DNA of 27,717 nt from Porphyromonadaceae bacterium UBA2720 (GTDB lineage Bacteria; Bacteroidota; Bacteroidia; Bacteroidales; Muribaculaceae): positions 919-28,635 of the forward strand of contig DEKO01000163.1 in the NCBI GenBank assembly GCA_002353885.1. Reading direction: 5' to 3'. The notes under the pieces were generated by a model, which did no database searches, was not told the DNA's origin, and was given only the letters and a program-made list of their open reading frames with translations. Shown here piece after piece: positions 7,844 to 15,512 of this stretch. Position 1 is the stretch's first letter; the number at the start of each line of letters is the position of its first letter. The position numbers were made by a program, and so were the translations under genes.

Positions 7844-9169
7844 CTAACGGCGACGTTGGCCGCGCATCATCTTCAGAGGATTCTTAGCCGTGCTGACCAT
7901 GTGCATCATCTTGCGTGTCTGTTCAAATTGTTTGAGCAGTCGGTTGACATCTTGAATGCTAGTTCCGCTGCCGCGAGCAATGCGCTGCCGGCGACTGCCA
8001 TTCATGATCTCGGGATGCGAGCGCTCATAGGGGGTCATCGAATAGATGATTGCCTCGATGCCCTTGAATGCATCATCACTGATGTCAAGGTCTTTGATGG
8101 CTTTGCCAACACCAGGTATCATTGAAGCCAGGTCTTTGAGATTACCCATCTTCTTGATTTGACCTATCTGGTGCAAGAAATCATTAAAGTCAAACTGATT
8201 TTTTGCAATCTTCTTTTGCAGCTTCTTGGCTTCTTCTTCATCATACTGCTGTTGCATGCGGTCGACAAACGACACAATGTCGCCCATGCCTAAGATGCGG
8301 TCGGCCATACCTGCAGGACGGAAGGGGTCGATAGCCTCCATCTTCTCACCCGTTCCCACCCACTTGATGGGCTTGTTGACCACCGAGCGGATTGACAATG
8401 CCGCGCCACCGCGGGTGTCACCATCAAGCTTAGTGAGCACAACGCCATCAAAGTCGAGGCGGTCGTTGAACTCCTTGGCTGTGTTGACTGCATCCTGACC
8501 TGTCATCGAGTCAACCACAAAGAGCGTCTCATTGGGGTTGATTGCTTGCTTAATGGCAGTAATTTCTTGCATCATCTGCTCATCGATGGCCAAACGACCA
8601 GCCGTGTCGACAATGACGATGTCTCGGCCATTGCGTTTTGCCTCGGCTATTGCGTTCAGCGCAATCTGAACAGGATTCTTGCTCTCCGGCTCAGAGTATA
8701 CAGGCACCTGAATCTGGTCGCCCAACACTTTAAGTTGCTCAATTGCAGCCGGACGATAGACATCGCAAGCCACAAGCATCGGGTTCTTGCCTTCCTTCTT
8801 GAGTTTGTTGGCCAGCTTGCCAGAGAAAGTGGTTTTACCAGAACCTTGCAAGCCAGACATGAGTATGATGCCAGGGTCACCCGTCACATTGAAGGGTGCT
8901 TGCTCACCTCCCATAAGTTGGGTTAGCTCGTCATGCACAATCTTGACCATAAGCTGACTGGGGCTGACCGAATTGATCACGTTCTGGCCCAGAGCTTTAG
9001 CCTTAACCGTATCGGTAAACTGCTTAGCAACCTTGAAGTTTACGTCGGCATCGAGTAATGCACGCCGCACCTCCTTAAGTGTCTCAGCGACATTGATTTC
9101 GGTAATCTTTCCCTGTCCCTTCAAGACCTTGAAGGACCTTTCAAGTTTCTCAGATAAATTTTCAAACAT
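7844..9169 (-). CDS. ffh: Signal recognition particle GTPase Ffh (SRP54)
   Basis: 441 residues from ATG 9169. It binds signal sequences of nascent membrane and secreted proteins with 4.5S RNA and delivers ribosomes to FtsY at the membrane. The N domain (MFENLSEKLERSF) is followed by the G domain with GLQGSGKTT (106-114), DVYRPAAIEQL, DTAGRLAIDE and TKLDGDTRGG. The Met-rich M domain runs to the end, including the GSRRQRIARGSGTS motif for RNA binding and a basic tail MMRGQRRR. An in-frame TTG at 9190 would add seven residues; ATG 9169 is preferred because MFENLSEKL is the usual family N-terminus. A good promoter (9238-9269) lies upstream, making this the first gene of an ffh-folD unit. Confidence 0.97.
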   Translation of the reverse strand: MFENLSEKLERSFKVLKGQGKITEINVAETLKEVRRALLDADVNFKVAKQFTDTVKAKALGQNVINSVSPSQLMVKIVHDELTQLMGGEQAPFNVTGDPGIILMSGLQGSGKTTFSGKLANKLKKEGKNPMLVACDVYRPAAIEQLKVLGDQIQVPVYSEPESKNPVQIALNAIAEAKRNGRDIVIVDTAGRLAIDEQMMQEITAIKQAINPNETLFVVDSMTGQDAVNTAKEFNDRLDFDGVVLTKLDGDTRGGAALSIRSVVNKPIKWVGTGEKMEAIDPFRPAGMADRILGMGDIVSFVDRMQQQYDEEEAKKLQKKIAKNQFDFNDFLHQIGQIKKMGNLKDLASMIPGVGKAIKDLDISDDAFKGIEAIIYSMTPYERSHPEIMNGSRRQRIARGSGTSIQDVNRLLKQFEQTRKMMHMVSTAKNPLKMMRGQRRR

Positions 9170-9237
9170 ATACTTTAAAGCAATTTTCAATCGGCCGTAA
9201 GAGCCTCAAGAAATTATAATTTCTACAAAAATCGGTG

Positions 9238-9269
9238 CAAAGTTACAACACAAAAGCCACACTGACAAA
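9238..9269 (-). promoter_or_regulatory. Bacteroidota-type promoter for ffh
   Basis: On the minus strand, TTTG (9269-9266), a 20-base spacer and TAACTTTG (9245-9238), 68 bases upstream of the ffh ATG. Both boxes and the spacing fit the TTG-N19/20-TAnnTTTG consensus. Confidence 0.75.
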
Positions 9270-9301
9270 TGTTGAGGCATAATTGTGCCCAGCCCCCCTC
9301 A

Positions 9302-10003
9302 TCAGACTTTGCCCTTAAGCATCCACCAAGCCAACTTCACCAATGAGAGGTAGCGCTTGTACCGCGATGGTTGCTTGAGTAGGCGATAGGCATACTCAAG
9401 GTTGTGGTCAATCCACCACTTGGGTGCTCGAGGCACATTGCCAGTATATACGTCAAAGCTACCTCCGAGTCCTTGGTATATAGCCGTTGGATGCAACTGC
9501 TGCATACGTTCCATGAGCAATTCCTGCTTAGGCGATCCCATGGCTACAAACACGACGTCAGGCTTCTTTAAAGCGATATCATTGATGAGCAATTTTTCTT
9601 CATTGGTGTCAGCCAGATAGCCATTGCGATATCCAACGATATCGATACCGTCATAATCTTTCTTCAATTTATCAACCGTCTGTTGGATAATGCATTGTTT
9701 GCCCCCAACAAGATAGAAAGACTTATTGTCCTTAAACTTCTCAACCAACTTTAGCCACAAGTCACATCCTGCAATCTTCTTGACCTTGTCATAGCCTTTT
9801 CGCTTCAGCATCCACACAGCCCCTGCGCCATCGCAATAACCTATGTTACGGTTGATTATTTCACGAGTTTGTTCGGTTGCCTCGACAACCTTTTGCGCAC
9901 CAATCGCCACAAGCACGCCTTTGTGTTTGTCGATATAGTCAATCAGAGCCGCGTCTGACTCAAAGGGGAATATATTAACTCCCGCTACAGTTACATAGTC
10001 CAT
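9302..10003 (-). CDS. WecG/TagA/CpsF family glycosyltransferase (GT26)
   Basis: 233 residues, no signal peptide; members act at the cytoplasmic face of the membrane on lipid-linked sugars. The full family pattern is visible: NIGYCDGAGAVW (53-64) with the probable catalytic Asp58, DIVGYRNGYL (121-130), VFVAMGSPKQE (151-161) and GGSFDVYTGNVPRAPKWW (180-197), then a C-terminal LEYAYRLLKQPSRYKRY that helps membrane binding. Characterised relatives transfer ManNAc or ManNAcA onto undecaprenyl-PP-GlcNAc during teichoic acid or enterobacterial common antigen synthesis. Here no other polysaccharide gene is adjacent, so the acceptor is unknown. It has its own promoter (10028-10059). Confidence 0.93.
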   Translation of the reverse strand: MDYVTVAGVNIFPFESDAALIDYIDKHKGVLVAIGAQKVVEATEQTREIINRNIGYCDGAGAVWMLKRKGYDKVKKIAGCDLWLKLVEKFKDNKSFYLVGGKQCIIQQTVDKLKKDYDGIDIVGYRNGYLADTNEEKLLINDIALKKPDVVFVAMGSPKQELLMERMQQLHPTAIYQGLGGSFDVYTGNVPRAPKWWIDHNLEYAYRLLKQPSRYKRYLSLVKLAWWMLKGKV

Positions 10004-10027
10004 GAATACGTTTTAAAAAAGTGGCTG

Positions 10028-10059
10028 CAAATTTACAGATTATTAGTAACCTGTGCAAA
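10028..10059 (-). promoter_or_regulatory. Bacteroidota-type promoter for the GT26 gene
   Basis: On the minus strand, TTTG (10059-10056), a 20-base spacer and TAAATTTG (10035-10028), 24 bases upstream of the ATG at 10003. Both elements match the consensus. Confidence 0.75.
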
Positions 10060-10085
10060 TCACATCATCTATTTCCCTAAATAAT

Positions 10086-10102
10086 CCAACAAACCCTGTT
10101 GG
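10086..10102 (-). terminator. Small hairpin after the MBL-fold gene
   Basis: CCAACA (10086-10091) and TGTTGG (10097-10102) around a 5-base loop, followed on the minus strand by ATTATTT. It lies 36 bases after the MBL gene stop and may end the lipoprotein-rsmG-MBL transcript. The stem is short, so the call is modest. Confidence 0.45.
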
Positions 10103-10138
10103 TTTAAATCAAACTGGGCCGATAACACATATTGAGCC

Positions 10139-10780
10139 TTAGGCAAGGTATGGATTATAGTCCCGTTCATTAGCAACAGTTGTCGTAGGACCGTGTCCGG
10201 GAATCAGCATTGTGTCAGACGGGAGCGTGAGAACCTTGTCACGAATGCTAGCAATCAGCACATTATAATCTCCACCCGAAAGATCGGTGCGTCCGATGCT
10301 TCCCTCAAAGATTGTATCGCCTGTAAACGCCAATGCACTATCAGGGGCATAGAATATGAGTCCACCTTGTGAGTGCCCCGGTGTCTCAAAAACGTGTATC
10401 TTTTCGTCGCCAAGCTCAATCACGTCTCCCTCATGCAATGGACAATCTATCGTCAGCTCATCAAGTTCGATGCGCAGGCGGAAGTGTTGAGCTTGCATCG
10501 GAAGCATCTGATAATACATTTGGTCATGAGGACTGGCTGCCACGGTGATGCCATACCGGTCGGCCATCCACCGTGCTGCAGCGATGTGATCAATATGGCC
10601 ATGAGTGAGCAGCACTTGCTGCATCTTGAGTTGGTTGTCTTCGACAAACTTAACGACGACTTCCCGCTCATGGTCTTGCATCATTCCAGGATCGATGATG
10701 ATGGCTTGTCGTGTGTTCTCATCCCAGGCAATGAATGTGTTTTCGCCGAAAGGGTTGACTGTGAATTTGGTAACTTTCAT
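10139..10780 (-). CDS. Glyoxalase II-like MBL-fold metallohydrolase
   Basis: 213 residues, cytoplasmic. It carries the metallo-beta-lactamase metal ligands: THGHIDH at 59-65 (His60, His62, Asp64, His65), ETPGHSQGG with His136, FTGDTIF with Asp155, and LIPGHGP with His196. The GSIGRTDLSGGDY block (160-172) is typical of the short, YcbL-like glyoxalase II group. Such enzymes hydrolyse thioesters such as S-lactoylglutathione, though many Bacteroidota members have no proven substrate. The gene starts 3 bases after the rsmG stop, so the two are translated from one transcript. Metal-dependent hydrolase is secure; the substrate is not. Confidence 0.92.
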   Translation of the reverse strand: MKVTKFTVNPFGENTFIAWDENTRQAIIIDPGMMQDHEREVVVKFVEDNQLKMQQVLLTHGHIDHIAAARWMADRYGITVAASPHDQMYYQMLPMQAQHFRLRIELDELTIDCPLHEGDVIELGDEKIHVFETPGHSQGGLIFYAPDSALAFTGDTIFEGSIGRTDLSGGDYNVLIASIRDKVLTLPSDTMLIPGHGPTTTVANERDYNPYLA

Positions 10781-10783
10781 TTC

Positions 10784-11404
10784 TTAAAGGGGTAAATATA
10801 CAATACGTTTGGTCTCGAAAAATGGTTCTTTAAAATATTGAGCGATTTCCTCCACCATGACCTTATTGGCAAAAGGCTTCAATTCATCGGTCAAGTCACC
10901 TCCCTTGAGACAAACGAGTCCGTTGGGCAAGGCATTGTGCTGTGCTTTAGCAATGAGACGTCTGACCAGTGGCACAATATCGGGCAACGGCATGACGGCA
11001 CGGCTGACCACAAAATCAAAAGCGCCTTTGACCTCGCGGATATCACCATGTTGAATGGTGACATTTGCCAATCCTGCTTGCTGCGCAACATCTTCTGCCA
11101 CACGCAGTTTCTTACCGATGCGGTCGACCAGATGAAAGTGGGTGTCGGGAAAAAGCACCGCCAACGGAATGGCTGGAAATCCACCACCTGTGCCCAGGTC
11201 CAGCACCTGTGTGCCCGGCACAAACTGCATAAACTTAGCTATAGCCAGGGAGTGCAAGATGTGATTGACCTCGAGATTGTCAATGTCTTTGCGCGAAATG
11301 ACATTGATCTTGGCATTCCATTGGGGATAGAGCGTGAGCAAGGTGTGCATCTGCTTCTCTTGCTCAGCTGTGAGTTGCGCGAAGTAGCGACTGATGATTT
11401 CCAT
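10784..11404 (-). CDS. rsmG: 16S rRNA (guanine527-N7)-methyltransferase
   Basis: 206 residues from ATG 11404. It methylates N7 of G527 in the 530 loop of 16S rRNA using SAM; in other species its loss gives low-level streptomycin resistance. The SAM-binding motif VLDLGTGGGFPAIPLA is at 67-82, followed by HLVDRIGKKLRV (91-102) and FVVSRAVMPL (131-140). The N-terminal NVISRKD and NHILHSLA segments are also conserved in GidB/RsmG. The frame stays open upstream to 11551, but that part overlaps the preceding gene and does not resemble RsmG; MEIISRYF is the natural start. It begins 4 bases after the lipoprotein stop. Confidence 0.96.
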   Translation of the reverse strand: MEIISRYFAQLTAEQEKQMHTLLTLYPQWNAKINVISRKDIDNLEVNHILHSLAIAKFMQFVPGTQVLDLGTGGGFPAIPLAVLFPDTHFHLVDRIGKKLRVAEDVAQQAGLANVTIQHGDIREVKGAFDFVVSRAVMPLPDIVPLVRRLIAKAQHNALPNGLVCLKGGDLTDELKPFANKVMVEEIAQYFKEPFFETKRIVYLPL

Positions 11405-11408
11405 AGAC

Positions 11409-12269
11409 CTAGTCAATGAGGCGGTTGAGTACTGAGCCATCACAAGCCAATGGGGCGAGTTGCTCATAGCTGAGCGTGATTTGTGGCTCGCCCACAGCAT
11501 CGACGGCGAGTTGGCTGGGCAAGTAGCTCCAGGTGACTCCCTTTTCGTCAAAGAAGAAATTGCGGGTCACCGACAGGTTGTCGACGTTAAAGTAACCCAA
11601 GTCGTTCAACTGATCATCGTTGACAACCTTGTTCTGCTCGAGCAGGCGTGCGCGCAGCAAGTGTGTGACATCGGTCATTGCATCCTCACGGAAGAGCTTG
11701 TGCAGGTCTATATATGCCATAGTCTTGAGATCAAAACTATAGTAACGATGTGTAACCGATGTGACCTTATCGTTTTTGCGCACCATCTCGGTCTTGCAGA
11801 AGGTGACAATATCATCGTTGTTGTAGTGCACAGCAACTGTTGTGATGGTATTGTATTTGTAGACTATCTGAGAACTGTCAACGTCTTCGTTCAGTTCGTC
11901 CTCGGGCAGCTGCTCGACAAAGTCATATTGATGCAATGTGTTGCTGACTGTAGCATGCATGGCATCGGCGAGGTCGAGCGAATCGGGTGCGTTGAGGACA
12001 AATGCCGCAAACAGCCGCTGCAACTGTTCAGTGCTGGCCTTGTCGCGGAACATCTTGGGATAGGAGATATTGGCATCGGCATAGATGGTGCACCGTTCGC
12101 CATTGCTCTTGACAAAACTTGTTGTGTCAGCCAAGCGACAAGAGTCAAGTTGCACCTTGAGTTCTGATGTATCAGAGTTTCCTCCAGTCCCAATATTGCA
12201 ACCTACCATCGTGAGAATCAGCACAATGAATAATGCAACGGCAACGCAGTAGTGTTTATATCTTCTCAT
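11409..12269 (-). CDS. DUF3298-type lipoprotein
   Basis: 286 residues. The N-terminus has a hydrophobic segment ending in a lipobox-like TMVGC (20-24), so it is probably a lipoprotein with Cys24 lipidated. The middle (MVRKNDKVTSVTHRYYSFDLKTM) and the C-terminal part (ending VGEPQITLSYEQLAPL) resemble DUF4163/DUF3298 proteins related to the extracellular part of RsiV anti-sigma factors. In those, DLKTGK-like and IPYSEL-like motifs mark the fold; members may bind peptidoglycan or lysozyme, but no function can be claimed here. It is the first gene of a run with rsmG and the MBL hydrolase, and diverges from the CvfB-like gene. Similarity is by pattern recognition only. Confidence 0.75.
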   Translation of the reverse strand: MRRYKHYCVAVALFIVLILTMVGCNIGTGGNSDTSELKVQLDSCRLADTTSFVKSNGERCTIYADANISYPKMFRDKASTEQLQRLFAAFVLNAPDSLDLADAMHATVSNTLHQYDFVEQLPEDELNEDVDSSQIVYKYNTITTVAVHYNNDDIVTFCKTEMVRKNDKVTSVTHRYYSFDLKTMAYIDLHKLFREDAMTDVTHLLRARLLEQNKVVNDDQLNDLGYFNVDNLSVTRNFFFDEKGVTWSYLPSQLAVDAVGEPQITLSYEQLAPLACDGSVLNRLID

Positions 12270-12297
12270 ATCGTCACGAAATTTTGCGCTAAATTAG

Positions 12298-12305
12298 CAA
12301 AAATA
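12298..12305 (-). promoter_or_regulatory. Possible -7 box for the lipoprotein-rsmG-MBL run
   Basis: On the minus strand this reads TATTTTTG (TAnnTTTG), 28 bases upstream of the ATG at 12269. No -33 match was found. It abuts the -33 box of the divergent CvfB-like gene, so the two promoters overlap. Confidence 0.45.
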
Positions 12306-12336
12306 TTTGACATGAGCGTTTTTTTCACTATCTTTG
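12306..12336 (+). promoter_or_regulatory. Bacteroidota-type promoter for the CvfB-like gene
   Basis: TTTG (12306-12309), a 19-base spacer and TATCTTTG (12329-12336). Both elements and the spacing match the consensus. The ATG at 12409 lies 72 bases downstream, leaving a leader of about 65 bases. Confidence 0.75.
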
Positions 12337-12408
12337 TGGTGAAATTTCTCGCCTTTAACTCAATTCTTGCATGAGGCACCCTGCCAGCAAGGCCACAAAA
12401 CCAACGAA

Positions 12409-13251
12409 ATGGAAATAGGTAATTATAACGAGTTGCGCGTTAGCCGCACAGTTGACTTCGGTGTCTATCTGTCTGACACCGAAGGTCATGAAGTACTACT
12501 GCCCAAACGCTATGTCACCGACCGCATGCCCGTCGGCGCTAGAGTGAATGTGTTTGTCTATAACGACTCGGAGAATCGTCCAGTGGCGACCACCGAGACA
12601 CCCACTGCCGTTGTAGGCCAGACAGCACTGATGCGCGTCAAAGCAGTTAATGCCGTTGGGGCTTTTATGGACTGGGGACTAGTCGCCAAAGATCTGCTGG
12701 TGCCGTTTCGCGAACAGCGTGTCGACATGAAGGCAGGACGCAGCTATGTGGTGCACGTCTACCTCGACCGCGAGAGCGGCCGCATTGTTGCCAGCGCCAA
12801 ATTGGACAAATTTCTGTCGCCTGACCGTCCCAACTACTATCACCGCCAGCGTGTTGACGTCTTGGTTGTTCAACGCACTGAACTGGGCTTCAAGGTGATT
12901 GTTAATGACAGTCATTGGGGGATGATTTATCACAACGAGATCATGAGCGATGTGAACATTGGCGATCGCTTGACAGGATATGTCAAGCAGGTGCGCGACG
13001 ACGGCAAGGTCGACGTGACCCTCGCCAAGATAGAGAAAGCTCGGGTCGATGAGTTGTCAACATCGATACTGACCCACCTGCGCCACAACAATGGCACCAT
13101 GCCACTGACCGACAAGTCTAGTCCTGAGGACATATACAAGACCTTCGGCTGCAGCAAAAAGGACTTCAAAAAAGCCTTGGGCCTGCTCTACAAGCAGCAA
13201 GTCATCGAGCTGTCACCCGAGATGACCCGGTTGAAAGCTAAAATGCGTTAA
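12409..13251 (+). CDS. CvfB/YitL-like S1 RNA-binding protein
   Basis: 280 residues, cytoplasmic. The architecture is that of the CvfB family: three S1-like beta barrels at about 4-62 (LRVSRTVDFGVYLSD), 71-133 (VKAVNAVGAFMDWGL, then KDLLVPFREQ) and 145-208 (QRTELGFKVIVNDSHWGMIYHNE, GYVKQVRDDGKVDVTL). A C-terminal winged helix follows at about 215-276 (DIYKTFGCSKKDFKKALGLLY). In Staphylococcus CvfB binds RNA and affects virulence gene expression; in Bacteroidota the role is unknown. An in-frame TTG at 12367 would add 14 residues with no family likeness, so ATG 12409 is chosen. It diverges from the lipoprotein gene and has a clear promoter of its own. Confidence 0.92.
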   Translation: MEIGNYNELRVSRTVDFGVYLSDTEGHEVLLPKRYVTDRMPVGARVNVFVYNDSENRPVATTETPTAVVGQTALMRVKAVNAVGAFMDWGLVAKDLLVPFREQRVDMKAGRSYVVHVYLDRESGRIVASAKLDKFLSPDRPNYYHRQRVDVLVVQRTELGFKVIVNDSHWGMIYHNEIMSDVNIGDRLTGYVKQVRDDGKVDVTLAKIEKARVDELSTSILTHLRHNNGTMPLTDKSSPEDIYKTFGCSKKDFKKALGLLYKQQVIELSPEMTRLKAKMR

Positions 13252-13255
13252 AAAA

Positions 13256-13286
13256 TTGTTTAAAGCAAATAAATGTCGTAAATTTG
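13256..13286 (+). promoter_or_regulatory. Bacteroidota-type promoter for the SDR-PAP2 cluster
   Basis: TTG (13256-13258), a 20-base spacer and TAAATTTG (13279-13286), 21 bases before the SDR ATG at 13308. I found no comparable promoter inside the cluster that follows, so this may drive all five genes to 19499. Confidence 0.7.
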
Positions 13287-13307
13287 TACGATTTAACTAA
13301 CAAGCAA

Positions 13308-14078
13308 ATGAAAACCGAATTACACAAGATAGCATTGATAACAGGCGCGAACAGTGGTATCGGTCTGGCTTGTGCACGCAAGTTTGCCGGTGACGGATAT
13401 GGAGTCATTGTGACAGGTCGTAGTGAAGCTAAACTGCAACCTGTTGTCCAAGAGCTTCAAAAAACTGGCTGCAACGTGCTTCCATTGATATTTGATGTCC
13501 GCGACCGTCAGGCTGTTGCCGAAGCCATCGAGCGTTTGCCCGAAGCCTGGCGCACGATAGACGTACTCATCAACAACGCAGGCGGCGCCATGGGACTTGA
13601 ACCTGAATATGAGGGAGATTTTGATGACTGGGACACGATGATTGACTCCAACATCAAGGGGCTTCTGACCATGACTCGTCTGATTGTCCCAGGCATGGTC
13701 GAGCGCAACCGCGGTCACATTATCAACATTGGGTCAGTAGCCGGTGATGCAGCTTATGCTGGTGGTGGCGTCTATTGTGCCACCAAGGCGGCAGTCAAGT
13801 CGTTGAGCGACGGGCTTCGCATCGATGTTGCTCACACCGCTGTCAGAGTTACGAACATCAAGCCAGGATTGGTCGAGACCAATTTCAGCGTCACCCGTTT
13901 CCATGGCGACGAAGTCCGTGCTGCCAAAGTCTATGACGGAATCACTCCCCTGACAGGTGATGATGTTGCAGATGTGGCGCTCTATGCAGCTAATGCGCCT
14001 GCCCATGTACAGATAGCAGAGGTTCTGGTCTTGGCCACGCACCAAGCCAGTGGCAGTGTTGTTTATCGTCGCAACTGA
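13308..14078 (+). CDS. YdfG-like short-chain dehydrogenase/reductase
   Basis: 256 residues, cytoplasmic. Classical SDR pattern: TGANSGIG (12-19) for the cofactor, NNAGG (89-93), Asn115 in DSNIKG, and the catalytic Ser143, Tyr156 and Lys160 in NIGSVAGD and YCATK. TGRSEAKL after the second strand suggests NADP preference. The C-terminal LTGDDVADVALYAANAPAHVQI resembles E. coli YdfG, which reduces 3-hydroxy acids such as malonic semialdehyde and oxidises serine, so a similar role is likely but unproven. ATG 13308 is chosen over the TTG at 13284, which lies inside the -7 box. The next gene begins 33 bases downstream with no terminator, so it may head the PAP2 cluster. Confidence 0.93.
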   Translation: MKTELHKIALITGANSGIGLACARKFAGDGYGVIVTGRSEAKLQPVVQELQKTGCNVLPLIFDVRDRQAVAEAIERLPEAWRTIDVLINNAGGAMGLEPEYEGDFDDWDTMIDSNIKGLLTMTRLIVPGMVERNRGHIINIGSVAGDAAYAGGGVYCATKAAVKSLSDGLRIDVAHTAVRVTNIKPGLVETNFSVTRFHGDEVRAAKVYDGITPLTGDDVADVALYAANAPAHVQIAEVLVLATHQASGSVVYRRN

Positions 14079-14111
14079 CCCCGACACATGATGCACGGCA
14101 GAGGGAACATA

Positions 14112-15506
14112 ATGATCAAGATTGTCATCTGTAGTCTACTGATGGCCATCTCTGTGCCTCAAGCTCGCGGCATCATCTATCCCAAGGCCAGCGCGCCCAA
14201 TGGATATTACTTCTACCCCATTCCCAACGACACCATAGGCCCCTCGATGTTCCTTGCCGATGTCTATAAGTTCTATCAAGCTATGGAACTGCGCACCGAC
14301 AGCATCAAGAGTTCGCTTACTGCCGACAAAGAGTGGGGTGTGCTACCTATGCTCAATCGCCAAGTGCCGGGCTTTGGTTTTAAGCCCAGCACAACGGTCG
14401 CTCCCACCCTCTACAACATAATTGTCGAGAGTTATGACATATTCAGTCACGCTAGCAACTACAAGTCGCTTGTCAAGCGTGTGCGTCCATGCCGTCGCCT
14501 TCGAGAAAAGACATTTGGCGTAGAAGGTGAGAATGCTCCAGATTTTGCTGCCGGCAAATCATCAGAATTCTCACACCCATCTTCTCACGCATCAGCATCA
14601 TGGGGCATTGCACTGGTGCTGATGTGTGTCAATCCATGGAAAGCCGACACCATTGTTAACCGTGGCCTGGCTCATAGCCAGAGTCGAGTTATCGGCGGTG
14701 TGCACTGGCAGAGCGATGTGGATGCGGGCAAGGTGCTTGCAACAGCCAATTATGCCCGCATGTTGTCCTATCCAGCTGTCCTTGACATGATTGACAGTGC
14801 CAAGCGCGAGACTCAGACAATACTGGGCAAGGAAGTGGCGCCCTCGTTTGACCAACTGCTGGCAAGCGACGACACTTTGTCATTGCTGACTGCTCAGTTG
14901 CCAGCTCCCTACGACATGTCGACCCTTGTGGGTAGCAGTGACATGGCAGTCCTTGTCGACAAGATGTCGAAGTGCTCTAACACGGTTGTCCAGGCTGCTC
15001 GGAGCCAGGTTGACCTGAGCACGTCAAATCTATTGTCATGCTTCACCTCACAAATGGGCACAAACGTCACAGCCGAGACTCATCCTGCCACATATGCGCT
15101 CGTTGACTATCATCTGCGCATGTGCCGCAAGATGTGCGCACTGATGCAAGGTCGATATCACAAGCCACGTCCTGTCGACATTTTCGAGGACTTAATTCCA
15201 CGCACTGGCGAGGACATTGATTCGTTACGCAGCAACAGCCCTTATCCCTCATTGCATTCGGCCATGGGATGGACAACTGCTATGGTGCTTGCCATGATGA
15301 AGATTAGCAATCAAAACAACATACTCAAGCAAGGTGTAGCCATCGGCGACAATCGTGTTTCTGCAGGTTCGACCTGGTATAGCGACGTGGAGATGGGCCG
15401 TGTGGTAGCCAGCATAGCCTTTGGCTACACGACATCGTGCAGCGAGTATACCAACATGGTGCGTGCCGCATTGGCCGAATTTGCAGTAAGTGGCACTAAA
15501 AACTGA
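14112..15506 (+). CDS. Secreted tandem PAP2/class A acid phosphatase-like protein, copy 1
   Basis: 464 residues with a signal peptide (MIKIVICSLLMAISVPQARG). It holds two PAP2 domains. Domain 1 (about 45-225) has the complete class A acid phosphatase signature: K118-X6-R125-P126, HPSSH (155-159), and SRVIGGVHWQSD (191-202) with His198 as the expected nucleophile and Asp202. Domain 2 (about 320-440) keeps RP (353-354), YPSLH (378-382) and SD (424-425), but Gln346 replaces the Lys, Asn414 replaces Ser, and Thr421 replaces the nucleophile His. So one half is probably active on phosphomonoesters in the periplasm or outside, and the other is probably inactive. An upstream ATG at 14088 would add eight residues; 14112 gives a cleaner signal peptide and follows AGAGGG. 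The next gene starts 6 bases after the stop. Confidence 0.85.
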   Translation: MIKIVICSLLMAISVPQARGIIYPKASAPNGYYFYPIPNDTIGPSMFLADVYKFYQAMELRTDSIKSSLTADKEWGVLPMLNRQVPGFGFKPSTTVAPTLYNIIVESYDIFSHASNYKSLVKRVRPCRRLREKTFGVEGENAPDFAAGKSSEFSHPSSHASASWGIALVLMCVNPWKADTIVNRGLAHSQSRVIGGVHWQSDVDAGKVLATANYARMLSYPAVLDMIDSAKRETQTILGKEVAPSFDQLLASDDTLSLLTAQLPAPYDMSTLVGSSDMAVLVDKMSKCSNTVVQAARSQVDLSTSNLLSCFTSQMGTNVTAETHPATYALVDYHLRMCRKMCALMQGRYHKPRPVDIFEDLIPRTGEDIDSLRSNSPYPSLHSAMGWTTAMVLAMMKISNQNNILKQGVAIGDNRVSAGSTWYSDVEMGRVVASIAFGYTTSCSEYTNMVRAALAEFAVSGTKN

Positions 15507-15512
15507 CACAAG

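Noticed and set aside
11405..11551. N-terminal extension of rsmG by 49 residues
   Set aside because: The extension lies wholly over the preceding lipoprotein gene and its sequence has no likeness to RsmG; MEIISRYF at 11404 is the natural start.
11460..12167. Open frame of 235 codons on the plus strand
   Set aside because: It is antisense to the DUF3298-type lipoprotein gene; the hydrophobic, repetitive translation is what the reverse strand of such a gene gives.
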